A stretch of 64,000 bases of DNA, from contig CAZCEC010000011.1 of the NCBI GenBank assembly GCA_964497615.1, forward strand, positions 1 through 64,000, read 5' to 3'. Positions 33,610-42,492 of the stretch are shown here, one piece after another (positions within the stretch are counted from its first letter, which is position 1; the number at the start of each line of letters is the position of its first letter). The DNA is from CAZCEC01 sp964497615 (GTDB lineage Bacteria > Chloroflexota > Anaerolineae > Anaerolineales > UBA6663). Below the pieces are notes generated by a model. It did no database searches. It was not told the DNA's origin and saw only the letters and a program-made list of their open reading frames with translations. The position numbers and the translations under genes were made by a program.

Positions 33610-33638
33610 TTTACAATGCCTATCGGCACGAGTATAAT
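33610..33638 (+). promoter_or_regulatory. Predicted promoter of the two uncharacterised genes
   Basis: TTTACA (33610-33615) and TATAAT (33633-33638) are separated by exactly 17 bases. The start would lie near 33645, with a leader of about 83 bases before the GTG at 33728. I see no riboswitch or leader peptide in the leader. Confidence 0.65.
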
Positions 33639-33727
33639 GCCTACCCGTCAATCATCCAACTTGACTGACGACGATCGCTGGGCGCCGCGGCTGGTTCCGC
33701 CCGCCACCGATGATTTGAGGACCCTAC

Positions 33728-35311
33728 GTGACTGATTTCGAAACGCAAAGCGCGGCCTTTTGGGGGGAGGCCTTTGAAGTCGAGGACAATGACCTCGATT
33801 ATCTGTACAACCTGCTGCTGGAAGAGGAAACACCGCTGAGCACGGACGAGATGGCCCTGGCCATCATCGAGCGCCGCGTGGAGCGGGAGGCGCAGGCCGC
33901 CCGGCAGCGGGATGAAGGCACGACCCTGTATCGCCCCAAGGACACATTCGCGGCAGGCCAGGTGCTGGTCTTCCCGGCGCTGGAGTACGCGGCCGGAAGG
34001 GTGACGGCGGTGCGCGCGGGGCGCAACCCCGCCTACAGCGATTTCGATGTCGTCCAGGTGGACTTTGGCGAAGGACGGCCAAGCCGCGAGTTTGCGGCAC
34101 GGCTGCCGGACCACAAACTCAATCAGGAACAGCAGCGCGGCATGCTGGGCGAGCTCAAGTCGCCGCGCGCGCTGTTTGATGAGCATGGCCGGTCTATCGC
34201 GGCCAAGTTGGACGCTCGGTTGGGGGCCAATCCTGATATCGCACGGCTGGCCGGACGCTGGTTCCCCCGAGCGCTGCTGGCCACCGTCAATATTGGCCAC
34301 CTCAACCTGGCGGAGGCGGTATTGGATGTGGCCGAGGGTGGGCCGCTGCCGACAGAGAGCCTGCTGAAGGATGCAGGGTTGCCGACCAACATTCATCCGC
34401 GCCTGCAAGCTTTCTCGCTCCACTTTGCCCTGCAAGAAGACAACCGTTTTGATGAGGTCGGCGCCGCGGGCGAGGTGCTGTGGTTCCTGAAGCGGCTGGA
34501 ACCCGAGCCCGTGCTTAACCCGCCGCGGCAACTGCAATCCACCGCGCTGGCCGGCGCGGCAACGCCAGAACTGCCAGACGTGCTGGCCGACCTGGTCGTC
34601 GAACTGGATGATGAGTATAGCCCGGCCAGCGCCAGCCCGGCGGCCGAGGGCGAAACGCAGGTGACGCTGATTTACCCGCACCGGCGCTTTGGCACGCTCC
34701 CGCTTTCGCCGCGGCTGGCCGCCTATTTCCCGACGGCCTTTGAGTCGCCGCGGGTGCGGTTCACGTTCGTGGACGGCGAAACGGGTGTCACGTTCCCTGG
34801 CTGGGTGGTGCGCCCGGCCCGTTTTGTGTACGGGCTGGAGGCGTGGTACCGTGATCATGAGGTGCAGGCGGGCGGGCACATTGTGGTGCGGCCGGGGGAG
34901 GCGCCCGGCCAGGTGGTGGTGCAGGCGGCCAAACGGCGCCCGACGCGCGAATGGGTGCGGACGGCGGCGGCGAGCGCGGACGGCCATTTGGCGTTCTCCA
35001 TGCAGAAACAATTGATCGGCGTTGACTACGACGACCTGATGATGGTGGCGAGCGGCAACCCGGCGGTGATTGACGAGGTATGGGAGAAAAGCCAACACCT
35101 GCCATTCGGGCGGCTGGTGGCGAATGTGTTTCGCGAACTGGCCAAGCTCAACCCGCAGAGCGCGGTGCATGCGAAGACGCTGTATGCGGCCGTCAACGTC
35201 GCCCGGCGGACGCCGCCGGAGCCGATTTTTGATGAGTTGGTCAAGCAACCCTACTATGCCCTGGTTGGCGACGCCTATTGGCGCTTCGACCAGTCTCGTT
35301 GGACGGAGTAG
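33728..35311 (+). CDS. Conserved-looking protein of unknown function, 527 residues
   Basis: I do not recognise a family. The GTG start is supported by GAGGA 7 bases upstream. The N-terminal 60 residues are acidic and helical (NDLDYLYNLLLEEETPLSTDEMALAIIERRVE), possibly a helix-turn-helix. Two similar beta-rich parts follow: FAAGQVLVFPALEYAAGRVTA near residue 80 and HIVVRPGEAPGQVVVQA near residue 385. There is no signal peptide or membrane segment. It is followed after 3 bases by the 150-residue gene, whose C terminus resembles a winged helix, so the two probably act together, perhaps in DNA binding or a restriction-like process. That is a guess. Confidence 0.75.
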   Translation: MTDFETQSAAFWGEAFEVEDNDLDYLYNLLLEEETPLSTDEMALAIIERRVEREAQAARQRDEGTTLYRPKDTFAAGQVLVFPALEYAAGRVTAVRAGRNPAYSDFDVVQVDFGEGRPSREFAARLPDHKLNQEQQRGMLGELKSPRALFDEHGRSIAAKLDARLGANPDIARLAGRWFPRALLATVNIGHLNLAEAVLDVAEGGPLPTESLLKDAGLPTNIHPRLQAFSLHFALQEDNRFDEVGAAGEVLWFLKRLEPEPVLNPPRQLQSTALAGAATPELPDVLADLVVELDDEYSPASASPAAEGETQVTLIYPHRRFGTLPLSPRLAAYFPTAFESPRVRFTFVDGETGVTFPGWVVRPARFVYGLEAWYRDHEVQAGGHIVVRPGEAPGQVVVQAAKRRPTREWVRTAAASADGHLAFSMQKQLIGVDYDDLMMVASGNPAVIDEVWEKSQHLPFGRLVANVFRELAKLNPQSAVHAKTLYAAVNVARRTPPEPIFDELVKQPYYALVGDAYWRFDQSRWTE

Positions 35312-35314
35312 CCT

Positions 35315-35767
35315 GTGAGTTTACCCGCTTCACCTACGGCCAATCGGCTCATCAAGCCGACCCTAAAGACAAAATTCCACATTGACTTTGATTGGTGGGA
35401 GCGCGAGAGCCGCGAATTCCGGGTGTACCTGACCAGCCACCTGTGCGCCGAGCACCAGGCGGCCATGGAAGCGCAAACCGAGACGGAGATTGTGGACGTG
35501 GTGGACCCGGAAACAGCCGAAGTGCGGCGCGAGGACGGCATCCAGCACGCGCTGCGCACGCACTGCTCGACCCTGCCCGAATTCATCACCAGCCACACTT
35601 CGCTGGTGGACGCGGTGTTTCGGGTGTTCATCGCCAATGGCAATCAGCCGCTTTCGCCGGAGGAGCTGGCCGACCGGATCGGCCGGCCCGGGCCGGGCAC
35701 GGCCAACACGATCCTGCGTACCCTGAGCGGCGCGCGCGTCTATAAAGGGCTGCGGCCTGTCTATTAG
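35315..35767 (+). CDS. Uncharacterised protein with possible C-terminal winged helix
   Basis: The 150-residue product starts at a GTG. The N-terminal half has FHIDFDWWERESREFRVYL and a conserved-looking CAEHQ segment. The C-terminal 60 residues (SLVDAVFRVFIANGNQPLSPEELADRIGRPGPGTANTILRTLSG) resemble a winged helix-turn-helix. It follows the 527-residue gene by 3 bases and overlaps the MoaD-like frame. Function unknown. Confidence 0.75.
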   Translation: MSLPASPTANRLIKPTLKTKFHIDFDWWERESREFRVYLTSHLCAEHQAAMEAQTETEIVDVVDPETAEVRREDGIQHALRTHCSTLPEFITSHTSLVDAVFRVFIANGNQPLSPEELADRIGRPGPGTANTILRTLSGARVYKGLRPVY

Positions 35768-36026
35768 CGTCGGGGTCAGGCTTTACGCGCTGCTGCGCAA
35801 ACACCATCCGGGGCCCAACCGGTCGGCGGCGCTGGCGGTTGAGCTGCCAGAAGGTGCGACTGTGCACGACCTGGCCCAGCACCTGGCCGCCACGCTGGGC
35901 GCCCCGGCTGAACTGGTGCGGAGTGCGTTTGTCAACAACCAGGCCGCCACGCTGCAGACCGTGCTGCACGACGGTGATCTGGTGGGGCTGTTTCCGCCGG
36001 TGGTCGGCGGCCAAGTGGGGGTATAA
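35763..36026 (+). CDS. MoaD/ThiS-like beta-grasp protein with an apparent AUU start
   Basis: An 87-codon frame reads SVGVRLYALLRKHHPGPNRSAA, then VELPEGATVHDLAQHLA and DGDLVGLFPPVVGG, the pattern of MoaD/ThiS sulfur-carrier proteins. The glycine pair is followed by QVGV, so the usual terminal GG is not exposed without trimming. There is no ATG, GTG or TTG in frame after the previous in-frame stop; AUU at 35763 overlaps the TAG of the upstream gene and is the likely coupled start. The stop overlaps the -10 box of the tRNA-Arg gene. Confidence 0.7.
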   Translation: MSVGVRLYALLRKHHPGPNRSAALAVELPEGATVHDLAQHLAATLGAPAELVRSAFVNNQAATLQTVLHDGDLVGLFPPVVGGQVGV

Positions 36027-36027
36027 T
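36022..36027 (+). promoter_or_regulatory. TATAAT -10 box for tRNA-Arg
   Basis: A perfect TATAAT lies 14 bases before the tRNA and overlaps the stop of the MoaD-like gene. No good -35 hexamer is seen at 17 bases. The start would be near 36034, so the tRNA and the two following genes could share one transcript. Confidence 0.45.
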
Positions 36028-36041
36028 CCGGGTGGGCAACG

Positions 36042-36118
36042 GCCCCTATAGCTTAAGCGGACAAAGCAGGCGCCTTCTAAGCGCAAGAGTGGGGGTTCGA
36101 GTCCCTCTAGGGGCACCA
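36042..36118 (+). tRNA. tRNA-Arg (anticodon UCU), CCA encoded
   Basis: The sequence folds as a cloverleaf: acceptor GCCCCTA pairs with TAGGGGC, the anticodon loop is CTTCTAA with anticodon TCT, and the T-arm has GGTTCGAGTCC. Discriminator A and CCA are encoded (36115-36118). The next gene starts only 2 bases after the CCA end. Confidence 0.95.
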
Positions 36119-36120
36119 GG

Positions 36121-36465
36121 GTGAACACACCAGGGCCGATTGACCAACTCTTTATCATCACCGTGATGGGCGAACAGGCGACGGAACTCTCGCAGCGCCT
36201 GACGCGCGACGGCTTTCAGATCACGGAGATGAACAGCACCGGCGGGCTGCTGCAAGAGCTCCAGGTGTCCTACCTGATCGGCTTTAACCGGGCGCGCCAG
36301 CCCCAACTCTTGGCCCACATCCGCGAGGTCTGCAAGCGCCAGCGGCGCTTTATCCCCGCTCACCTGGAAGGCAGCGCGTCGCTGTTCCACGCGGCTATCA
36401 TCGAAGCGGAAGTGGGCGGCGCCGTCGTGTATGCGCTGAACGTGGAGCGCTTTGAACAACTGTAA
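36121..36465 (+). CDS. PII-like cyclic-di-AMP receptor family protein, copy 1
   Basis: The 114-residue protein has the DUF970/PstA (DarA) pattern: a first strand QLFIITVMGEQATEL, helix SQRLTRDGFQITEMNSTGG, then VSYLIGFNRARQ and a closing strand AVVYALNVERFEQL. The family forms trimers that bind c-di-AMP in several bacteria. The GTG at 36121 is required to keep the first strand; it lies 2 bases after the tRNA, so any Shine-Dalgarno would be inside the tRNA acceptor. It is paired with the shorter paralogue 6 bases downstream. Confidence 0.88.
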   Translation: MNTPGPIDQLFIITVMGEQATELSQRLTRDGFQITEMNSTGGLLQELQVSYLIGFNRARQPQLLAHIREVCKRQRRFIPAHLEGSASLFHAAIIEAEVGGAVVYALNVERFEQL

Positions 36466-36471
36466 GGACCC

Positions 36472-36735
36472 ATGAAACTCATCCTTGCCATCGTCCGCGA
36501 CACCGACGACCGCCCGGTCATTGACAAGCTGATTACCAACAACTTCAGGGTGACGCGCGTTGCGAGCACGGGCGGGTTCCTGCGGCGCGGCAATGTTACG
36601 CTCCTCATTGGGGTGGAGCCCGAGCAGGTACAGCCGGTGCTGGACCTGATCCGCGATGCCTGCGCCGCCCCCGAGCCGGGCCAGCATCGTGCCACCGTGT
36701 TCGTGGTGGATGCGCCGCACTTTGAGTACATCTAG
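36472..36735 (+). CDS. PII-like cyclic-di-AMP receptor family protein, copy 2
   Basis: The 87-residue protein is a compact member of the same family: KLILAIVRDTDDRPVIDKL, then FRVTRVASTGGFLRRGNVTLLIGVEPEQV and a closing strand VFVVDAPHFEYI. It lies 6 bases after the longer paralogue. Side-by-side copies may form a mixed trimer or sense separately. Ligand binding is a family-level expectation. Confidence 0.88.
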   Translation: MKLILAIVRDTDDRPVIDKLITNNFRVTRVASTGGFLRRGNVTLLIGVEPEQVQPVLDLIRDACAAPEPGQHRATVFVVDAPHFEYI

Positions 36736-36776
36736 CTGAGGACGCCGGGCCGGCGCGGTGAGCCGGCGGCGCCGCC

Positions 36777-38060
36777 ATGGGACTTCGCCGGTTTTTTCAC
36801 TGGCCGAGCTGGCTGCACTGGTCCGCGGCCCCGGCCGACGCATCGCCCCAACAACGCCGCAACTTCATCTACGTCCAGATTGACGGCATCGGCATCGGGC
36901 TGGCCAATGCGGCTGCGCCCTTTTTGCCGGTGTTCCTGGCGCGGCTGGGGGCCACCAACTTCGAGGTGGGCCTGCTGACGGCAATGCCGGCGCTGACGGG
37001 TCTGGCGCTGGCGATCTTCGTGGGCCGCTTCCTGCAGCGCCAGGCCAACATCGTGCCGTGGTTCAGCCGCGCGCGGTTTCTGGCCGTGATGGCCTACGCG
37101 GCCACGGGGCTGGTGACGTTCTTTGTCCCGCCGGACGAGGCGGTGGTGGCAGTGCTGGCCATCTGGGCGCTGGCGACGGGGCCGCAGATCGTGGTGAACG
37201 TGGCGTTCTCGGTCGTGATGAACGCGGTGGCCGGTCCGAAGATGCGGTACGAGCTGATGAGCCGCCGCTGGTCGGTGCTGGGGCTCACCTCAGCATTGAC
37301 GGTGGCAGCCGCCGGCCAGGTGCTGGAGAGTGTAGGCTTCCCGATCAACTATCAATTGGTCTTTATCGGGCTGTCCGTTGGGGGCCTGATCAGCCTGTAT
37401 TTCTCGAGCCACCTGGAATTGCCGCGCGCGGTGGTGTCGCCGCCCGGGCCGCACCGGCCGCCGGGCCAGCGCTTGAAAGATGCCGTGTCCCTGGTGCGTT
37501 CGCAACCGGCATTCGTCTCCTTCAATGCGAAGCGCTTCCTGTTCCTATCCGGCGTGGCGCTGGCGGCGCCGCTCTTTCCACTGTACTACGTGCGCGTGGC
37601 GCAGGCGAACGAAGCGGCGATTGGGCTGATCAGCACGGCGCAGACGTTTACGCTGCTGATTGGCTATCGGCTGTGGACCGGGCTGTCGCGCAAGCGGGGC
37701 GCGCGCCTGGTGCTGTTGGCGACGACCCTGGGCCTGGCCTTCTATCCGGCGCTGACGGCCGCCACACAGCGCGTGGAAGTGATTGTGGTGCTGGCGGCGG
37801 TGGCGGGCATCTTCCAGGCCGGGCTGGACCTGGTGTTCTTTGACGAGCTGATGCGGACCGTGCCGCCGGAGCGGACCGCGCTGTTTGTCGCGATCTCCCA
37901 GAGCCTGCAGCACCTCTCCGCCGTGGCGGCGCCGCTGGCGGGCACCTTCTTGGCCGACCACATTGGGCTGGGCGGCGCGCTGCTGGTGAGCGCGGGGCTG
38001 CGGCTGGCAGCGTTTGCGCTGTTTGCGCGGGCGGGCATGCGGGTTGCCAGTGCGTCGTAG
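36777..38060 (+). CDS. Major facilitator superfamily transporter
   Basis: The 427-residue protein has about 12 hydrophobic segments with short loops, a first-half loop between TM2 and TM3 (FVGRFLQRQANIVPWFSRAR) and a central cytoplasmic loop with LELPRAVVSPPGPHRPPGQRLKDA. This is an MFS layout. Substrate cannot be inferred from the sequence or neighbours. Confidence 0.85.
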   Translation: MGLRRFFHWPSWLHWSAAPADASPQQRRNFIYVQIDGIGIGLANAAAPFLPVFLARLGATNFEVGLLTAMPALTGLALAIFVGRFLQRQANIVPWFSRARFLAVMAYAATGLVTFFVPPDEAVVAVLAIWALATGPQIVVNVAFSVVMNAVAGPKMRYELMSRRWSVLGLTSALTVAAAGQVLESVGFPINYQLVFIGLSVGGLISLYFSSHLELPRAVVSPPGPHRPPGQRLKDAVSLVRSQPAFVSFNAKRFLFLSGVALAAPLFPLYYVRVAQANEAAIGLISTAQTFTLLIGYRLWTGLSRKRGARLVLLATTLGLAFYPALTAATQRVEVIVVLAAVAGIFQAGLDLVFFDELMRTVPPERTALFVAISQSLQHLSAVAAPLAGTFLADHIGLGGALLVSAGLRLAAFALFARAGMRVASAS

Positions 38061-38111
38061 GCCGGTCTGGCGTGGGAACAGCCGGGCGGCTATAGTAAAA
38101 TCGCCGGTGCG

Positions 38112-38834
38112 ATGGCACACTCTACGCTGAATGAGTTGCGGGCCCTGGCGCGGCCGCTGCTAGATGAGGCGGCCGCATCGGACGCGCTGGCCGGGTACTA
38201 TGCATTTCATCACCCGGCTGAACGCACCGAGCTGTATGTGACGCCGGTGGGCGCGAGCCTGGGCGCGGCGGATGGGTTTCTGGTTCGCGCGCGGACGGGC
38301 ATGGACCTGTTCCGGCCGCTGGTGACGCTGCGGGCGCGCAACCAGCGGGCGGTGGATGACCTGGTGCAGCAGGGATTGCCGCCAGGCCGGCCGGTGTATT
38401 TGACGGTGCCGGAGAGTCACGCCGAATGGGTGAACCGCAGTGTGTCGATCACAGATGCGGAGCTTCACCACCTGTACCGCTATGACCCGCGCCGGTATGT
38501 GCCCGAGATCAACGTGCTGGTGATGACCAGCACCGGTGCGGACGGCTTGCCGCGCTGCGAGATTCGGGCCGGCGACCGGGCGGGGGCAGTGGCGGGCATC
38601 AACTGGCAGTCGCCGCGGTTCGCCGAAATATATGTGTACACCGAGCCGGCGGTGCGCGGGCGGGGGTGGGGCAAGGCGGTGGTGCGCATGCTGTCGGGCA
38701 TGGTGCTAAAGGCGGGGCGCACGCCGCTGTACGTCGTGTCACGCAGCAACGAGTATTCCATCCGGCTGGCCGAGGCGGTCGGCTATGTGGATACGGGTCA
38801 GTTTGAGTACGTCGGGCAAGCAGTCCGCGAGTAG
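38112..38834 (+). CDS. GNAT-family N-acetyltransferase
   Basis: The 240-residue protein has a C-terminal GNAT domain: EIYVYTEPAVRGRGWGKAVVR is the acetyl-CoA pyrophosphate loop and VVSRSNEYSIRLAEAVGYVDTGQFEY the closing part. The N-terminal half is an unassigned domain of this GNAT type. A weak -10-like TAAAAT lies about 10 bases before the ATG, so a near-leaderless message is possible. Substrate unknown. Confidence 0.83.
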   Translation: MAHSTLNELRALARPLLDEAAASDALAGYYAFHHPAERTELYVTPVGASLGAADGFLVRARTGMDLFRPLVTLRARNQRAVDDLVQQGLPPGRPVYLTVPESHAEWVNRSVSITDAELHHLYRYDPRRYVPEINVLVMTSTGADGLPRCEIRAGDRAGAVAGINWQSPRFAEIYVYTEPAVRGRGWGKAVVRMLSGMVLKAGRTPLYVVSRSNEYSIRLAEAVGYVDTGQFEYVGQAVRE

Positions 38835-38855
38835 GTAAGCCGATCCCCGCCAGCC

Positions 38856-40187
38856 ATGGCCGACGCAACGCACCACTTTCCACGCAAGTTCCTCTGGGGC
38901 ACCGCCACCGCGGGTTACCAGGTAGAGGGGAATAGCGAGAACGCCGATTACTGGGCCTGGGAGCAGGAGCCGGGCGCGGTGCTGGACGGTCAGCGGTCGG
39001 GGCGGGCGTGCGACTGGTGGGCGGGGCGCTGGCGGGAGGACTTCGACCGGGCGGCCGCCGATGGGCACACGGCTCTGCGGATGTCAGTGGAATGGAGCCG
39101 CATCGAGCCGACGCCGGCGCGCTGGGACGACGAGGCGCTCGATCACTATCGGCAGATGGCGGCCGGCTTGCGCGAGCGCGGGATGACGCCCATGGTGACG
39201 CTGCACCACTTTGCCAGCCCGCAATGGCTGGCCGACCAGCGTGCCTGGGAGACGGGCGAGGCCGTGGGGCTGTTCGAGCGGTACGCCCGGCGCGTGGCGG
39301 AGGCGCTGGGCGAGCACGTTGACCTGTGGTGCACGATCAATGAGCCGAATGTCTTCATGTACCGCTCGTGGGCGGAGGGGGTGCTGCCGCCGCGAAAAAA
39401 GAGCCTGACGCTGGCGCTGCGGGTGGCGCTGAATTTGCTGCGGGCGCACGCAGCGGCTTATCACGCGCTGCATGCCGTCCAGCCGGGCGCGATGGTGGGG
39501 CTGCCCATCCACTTTAGGCCGACCCTGCCGGCCAATCCAGCGTTTGCGCCTGACCGGTGGGCGGCGCGGACCCAACTCAACCTGTTTAGCCGGTTGTTCA
39601 CGGATGCGCTGGCAACTGGGAAAATGCGGCGCCCGCTGCGGTCGGCGCTGGCGGTACCGGAGGTGAAGGGCGCGCATGACTTCGTCGCCCTGCAATACTA
39701 CACCACCGACGTGGTGCGCTTCGACCTGAGCAATCCGGGGGAATTGTTTGGCCGGCGGAGCTTTCCGGCGGGGGCCGAGACGGACCAGGCCGGGTTGTAT
39801 GCGTCCTATCCGCCAGGCTTCATGCTGGCGCTGCGGTGGGCGAGGCACTACGGGCTGCCAATCTTCGTGACGGAGAACGGCATCGGGGACGAGCAAGATG
39901 ACCTGCGTCAGCGCATGCTACTGTCGCATCTGCGGCAGTTGTGGCGGGCGGTGAACTTCAACTGGGACGTGCGCGGCTATTTCCATTGGACGCTGGTGGA
40001 CAACTTCGAGTGGGAGCGGGGCTGGTCGCACCGGTTTGGGCTGTACGCGCTGGACACGGAAACGCAGGCGCGCACGGCGCGGCCATCGGCGCATCTGTAT
40101 GCCGAGGTGGCGCGTGCGGGGGCGCTGTCGTCGGATCTGGTGGGGCGGTACGCGCCGGAACTGCTGGCGGGGATGTTCCCGGGGTGA
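38856..40187 (+). CDS. Glycoside hydrolase family 1 (beta-glucosidase-like)
   Basis: The 443-residue enzyme begins HHFPRKFLWGTATAGYQVEG, has the acid/base motif CTINEPNVF, and the nucleophile motif FVTENGIGDEQDD. The C terminus has YFHWTLVDNFEWERGW with the substrate-binding tryptophan/glutamate. No signal peptide is visible, so it acts in the cytoplasm on short beta-glycosides. It is a single gene after GNAT. Confidence 0.93.
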   Translation: MADATHHFPRKFLWGTATAGYQVEGNSENADYWAWEQEPGAVLDGQRSGRACDWWAGRWREDFDRAAADGHTALRMSVEWSRIEPTPARWDDEALDHYRQMAAGLRERGMTPMVTLHHFASPQWLADQRAWETGEAVGLFERYARRVAEALGEHVDLWCTINEPNVFMYRSWAEGVLPPRKKSLTLALRVALNLLRAHAAAYHALHAVQPGAMVGLPIHFRPTLPANPAFAPDRWAARTQLNLFSRLFTDALATGKMRRPLRSALAVPEVKGAHDFVALQYYTTDVVRFDLSNPGELFGRRSFPAGAETDQAGLYASYPPGFMLALRWARHYGLPIFVTENGIGDEQDDLRQRMLLSHLRQLWRAVNFNWDVRGYFHWTLVDNFEWERGWSHRFGLYALDTETQARTARPSAHLYAEVARAGALSSDLVGRYAPELLAGMFPG

Positions 40188-40243
40188 GGGGTAGCCGCGG
40201 CGTGAAGGTAAGTAAGTGGAAGGTGCGAACGTAGCAGGGCGTT

Positions 40244-40252
40244 TGGTATAAT
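40244..40252 (+). promoter_or_regulatory. Extended -10 promoter of tRNA-Ser
   Basis: TGGTATAAT provides a perfect -10 with an extended TG motif, 13 bases before the tRNA. No convincing -35 is seen, as expected for an extended -10 promoter. Confidence 0.6.
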
Positions 40253-40265
40253 TGCGACCGACACT

Positions 40266-40352
40266 GGAGAGGTCGCCTAGTCTGGTCTATGGCGCGCGTC
40301 TGGAAAGCGCGTATGGGTCACACCATCGCGGGTTCAAATCCCGCCCTCTCCG
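40266..40352 (+). tRNA. tRNA-Ser (anticodon GGA)
   Basis: The sequence folds as a class II tRNA: acceptor GGAGAGG with CCTCTCC, anticodon loop CTGGAAA with GGA, a long variable arm (GTATGGGTCACACCATC region) and T-arm GGGTTCAAATCCCG. CCA is not encoded. The 3' end overlaps the antisense gene at 40334 by 19 bases. Confidence 0.95.
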
Positions 40353-41035
40353 CCTTTCGCACGATCCTCAATCTCCCACGCATGATCCAACACATGCCAG
40401 GCGGCGCGGCGCACCGCCCGGCGCGGCGACCACAGCGTGCCGCCGCGCGGGCCGCGCTCCGGCAGTTCGCCCCGGGCGCCGGCGGCTAGTCCATCGAGCA
40501 AAGCCTGGTGGACTTGCTCCAGGGCTTCTGGCGGCGGCGTGCCCGCCTCGACCTTCACCTTCCACCCAAGTGCACCCACGTAGGCGGCCTCACCTCCCCA
40601 GGCGTGCTCAACGATCTTGTCGAGGTTTCGCCCGCCGCCGCGCGGGCCTTTTCTTAGCTCCACGCCCTCGGCCGCCGCGACGGCGTCATCGAACGCCTTC
40701 CAGGCGGCTCTCAGGATCGCGGTGAAACGATACAGGGCGGTGGGGTCGAACGGCTCGGCGTCGGCGGCGAGGGCGGCATCGGGCGCGCCAAAGTCGGTGG
40801 TGGCGTTGCCCTTGACGCGCTCGACGATATCAAATTCCTGCACCGACCGAGGTGCTCGGAACCCGAGGCGCGCGGCGCGCATAGCAGCGGCGTAGCGAGG
40901 GCCGTAGGCGAGGAGCGCGGCGAGCGCGGTCTCCTCGTCGCGGGCAATGCGGCACCAGCCGGGCCAGTCAATGGAACCAGAGATGGCGCGCTTGGAGCCG
41001 ATTTCGAAAAAGATGGGGATGGGCGAGGGGGACAT
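40334..41035 (-). CDS. Uncharacterised protein, possibly DinB-like
   Basis: From the ATG at 41035 the product has 233 residues; earlier in-frame ATGs lie inside argH. The middle (TALYRFTAILRAAWKAFDDAVAAAEG) and the end (RRAVRRAAWHVLDHAWEIEDR) have a histidine/acidic helix pattern like DinB_2-type four-helix bundles, but the match is weak. It follows argH by 22 bases and may be cotranscribed. Its 3' end lies inside the tRNA-Ser gene on the other strand, which is unusual. Confidence 0.65.
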   Translation of the reverse strand: MSPSPIPIFFEIGSKRAISGSIDWPGWCRIARDEETALAALLAYGPRYAAAMRAARLGFRAPRSVQEFDIVERVKGNATTDFGAPDAALAADAEPFDPTALYRFTAILRAAWKAFDDAVAAAEGVELRKGPRGGGRNLDKIVEHAWGGEAAYVGALGWKVKVEAGTPPPEALEQVHQALLDGLAAGARGELPERGPRGGTLWSPRRAVRRAAWHVLDHAWEIEDRAKGGEGGI

Positions 41036-41057
41036 GGGCAGACCTCCGCCGGCTGCG

Positions 41058-42416
<1,359 letters not shown>

Positions 42417-42448
42417 GGGCACCTCGTGAGTAGGGCAACGTGCCAAAT

Positions 42449-42480
42449 GGTCAACTGGTTGAAGAGGTAACCAGTTGACC
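42449..42480 (-). repeat. 12-bp inverted repeat between argG and argH
   Basis: GGTCAACTGGTT (42449-42460) and AACCAGTTGACC (42469-42480) are perfect complements with an 8-base loop. There is no T-run. The arms use the same TTGACC/GGTCAA unit as the repeats near the sheath gene. It may tune argH expression, or be neutral. Confidence 0.75.
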
Positions 42481-42492
42481 GGTTGAGTGGTT

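Noticed and set aside
42417..42492. Terminator between argG and argH
   Set aside because: The 12-bp hairpin lacks a T-run and argH needs the argG promoter; it is a repeat, not a terminator.
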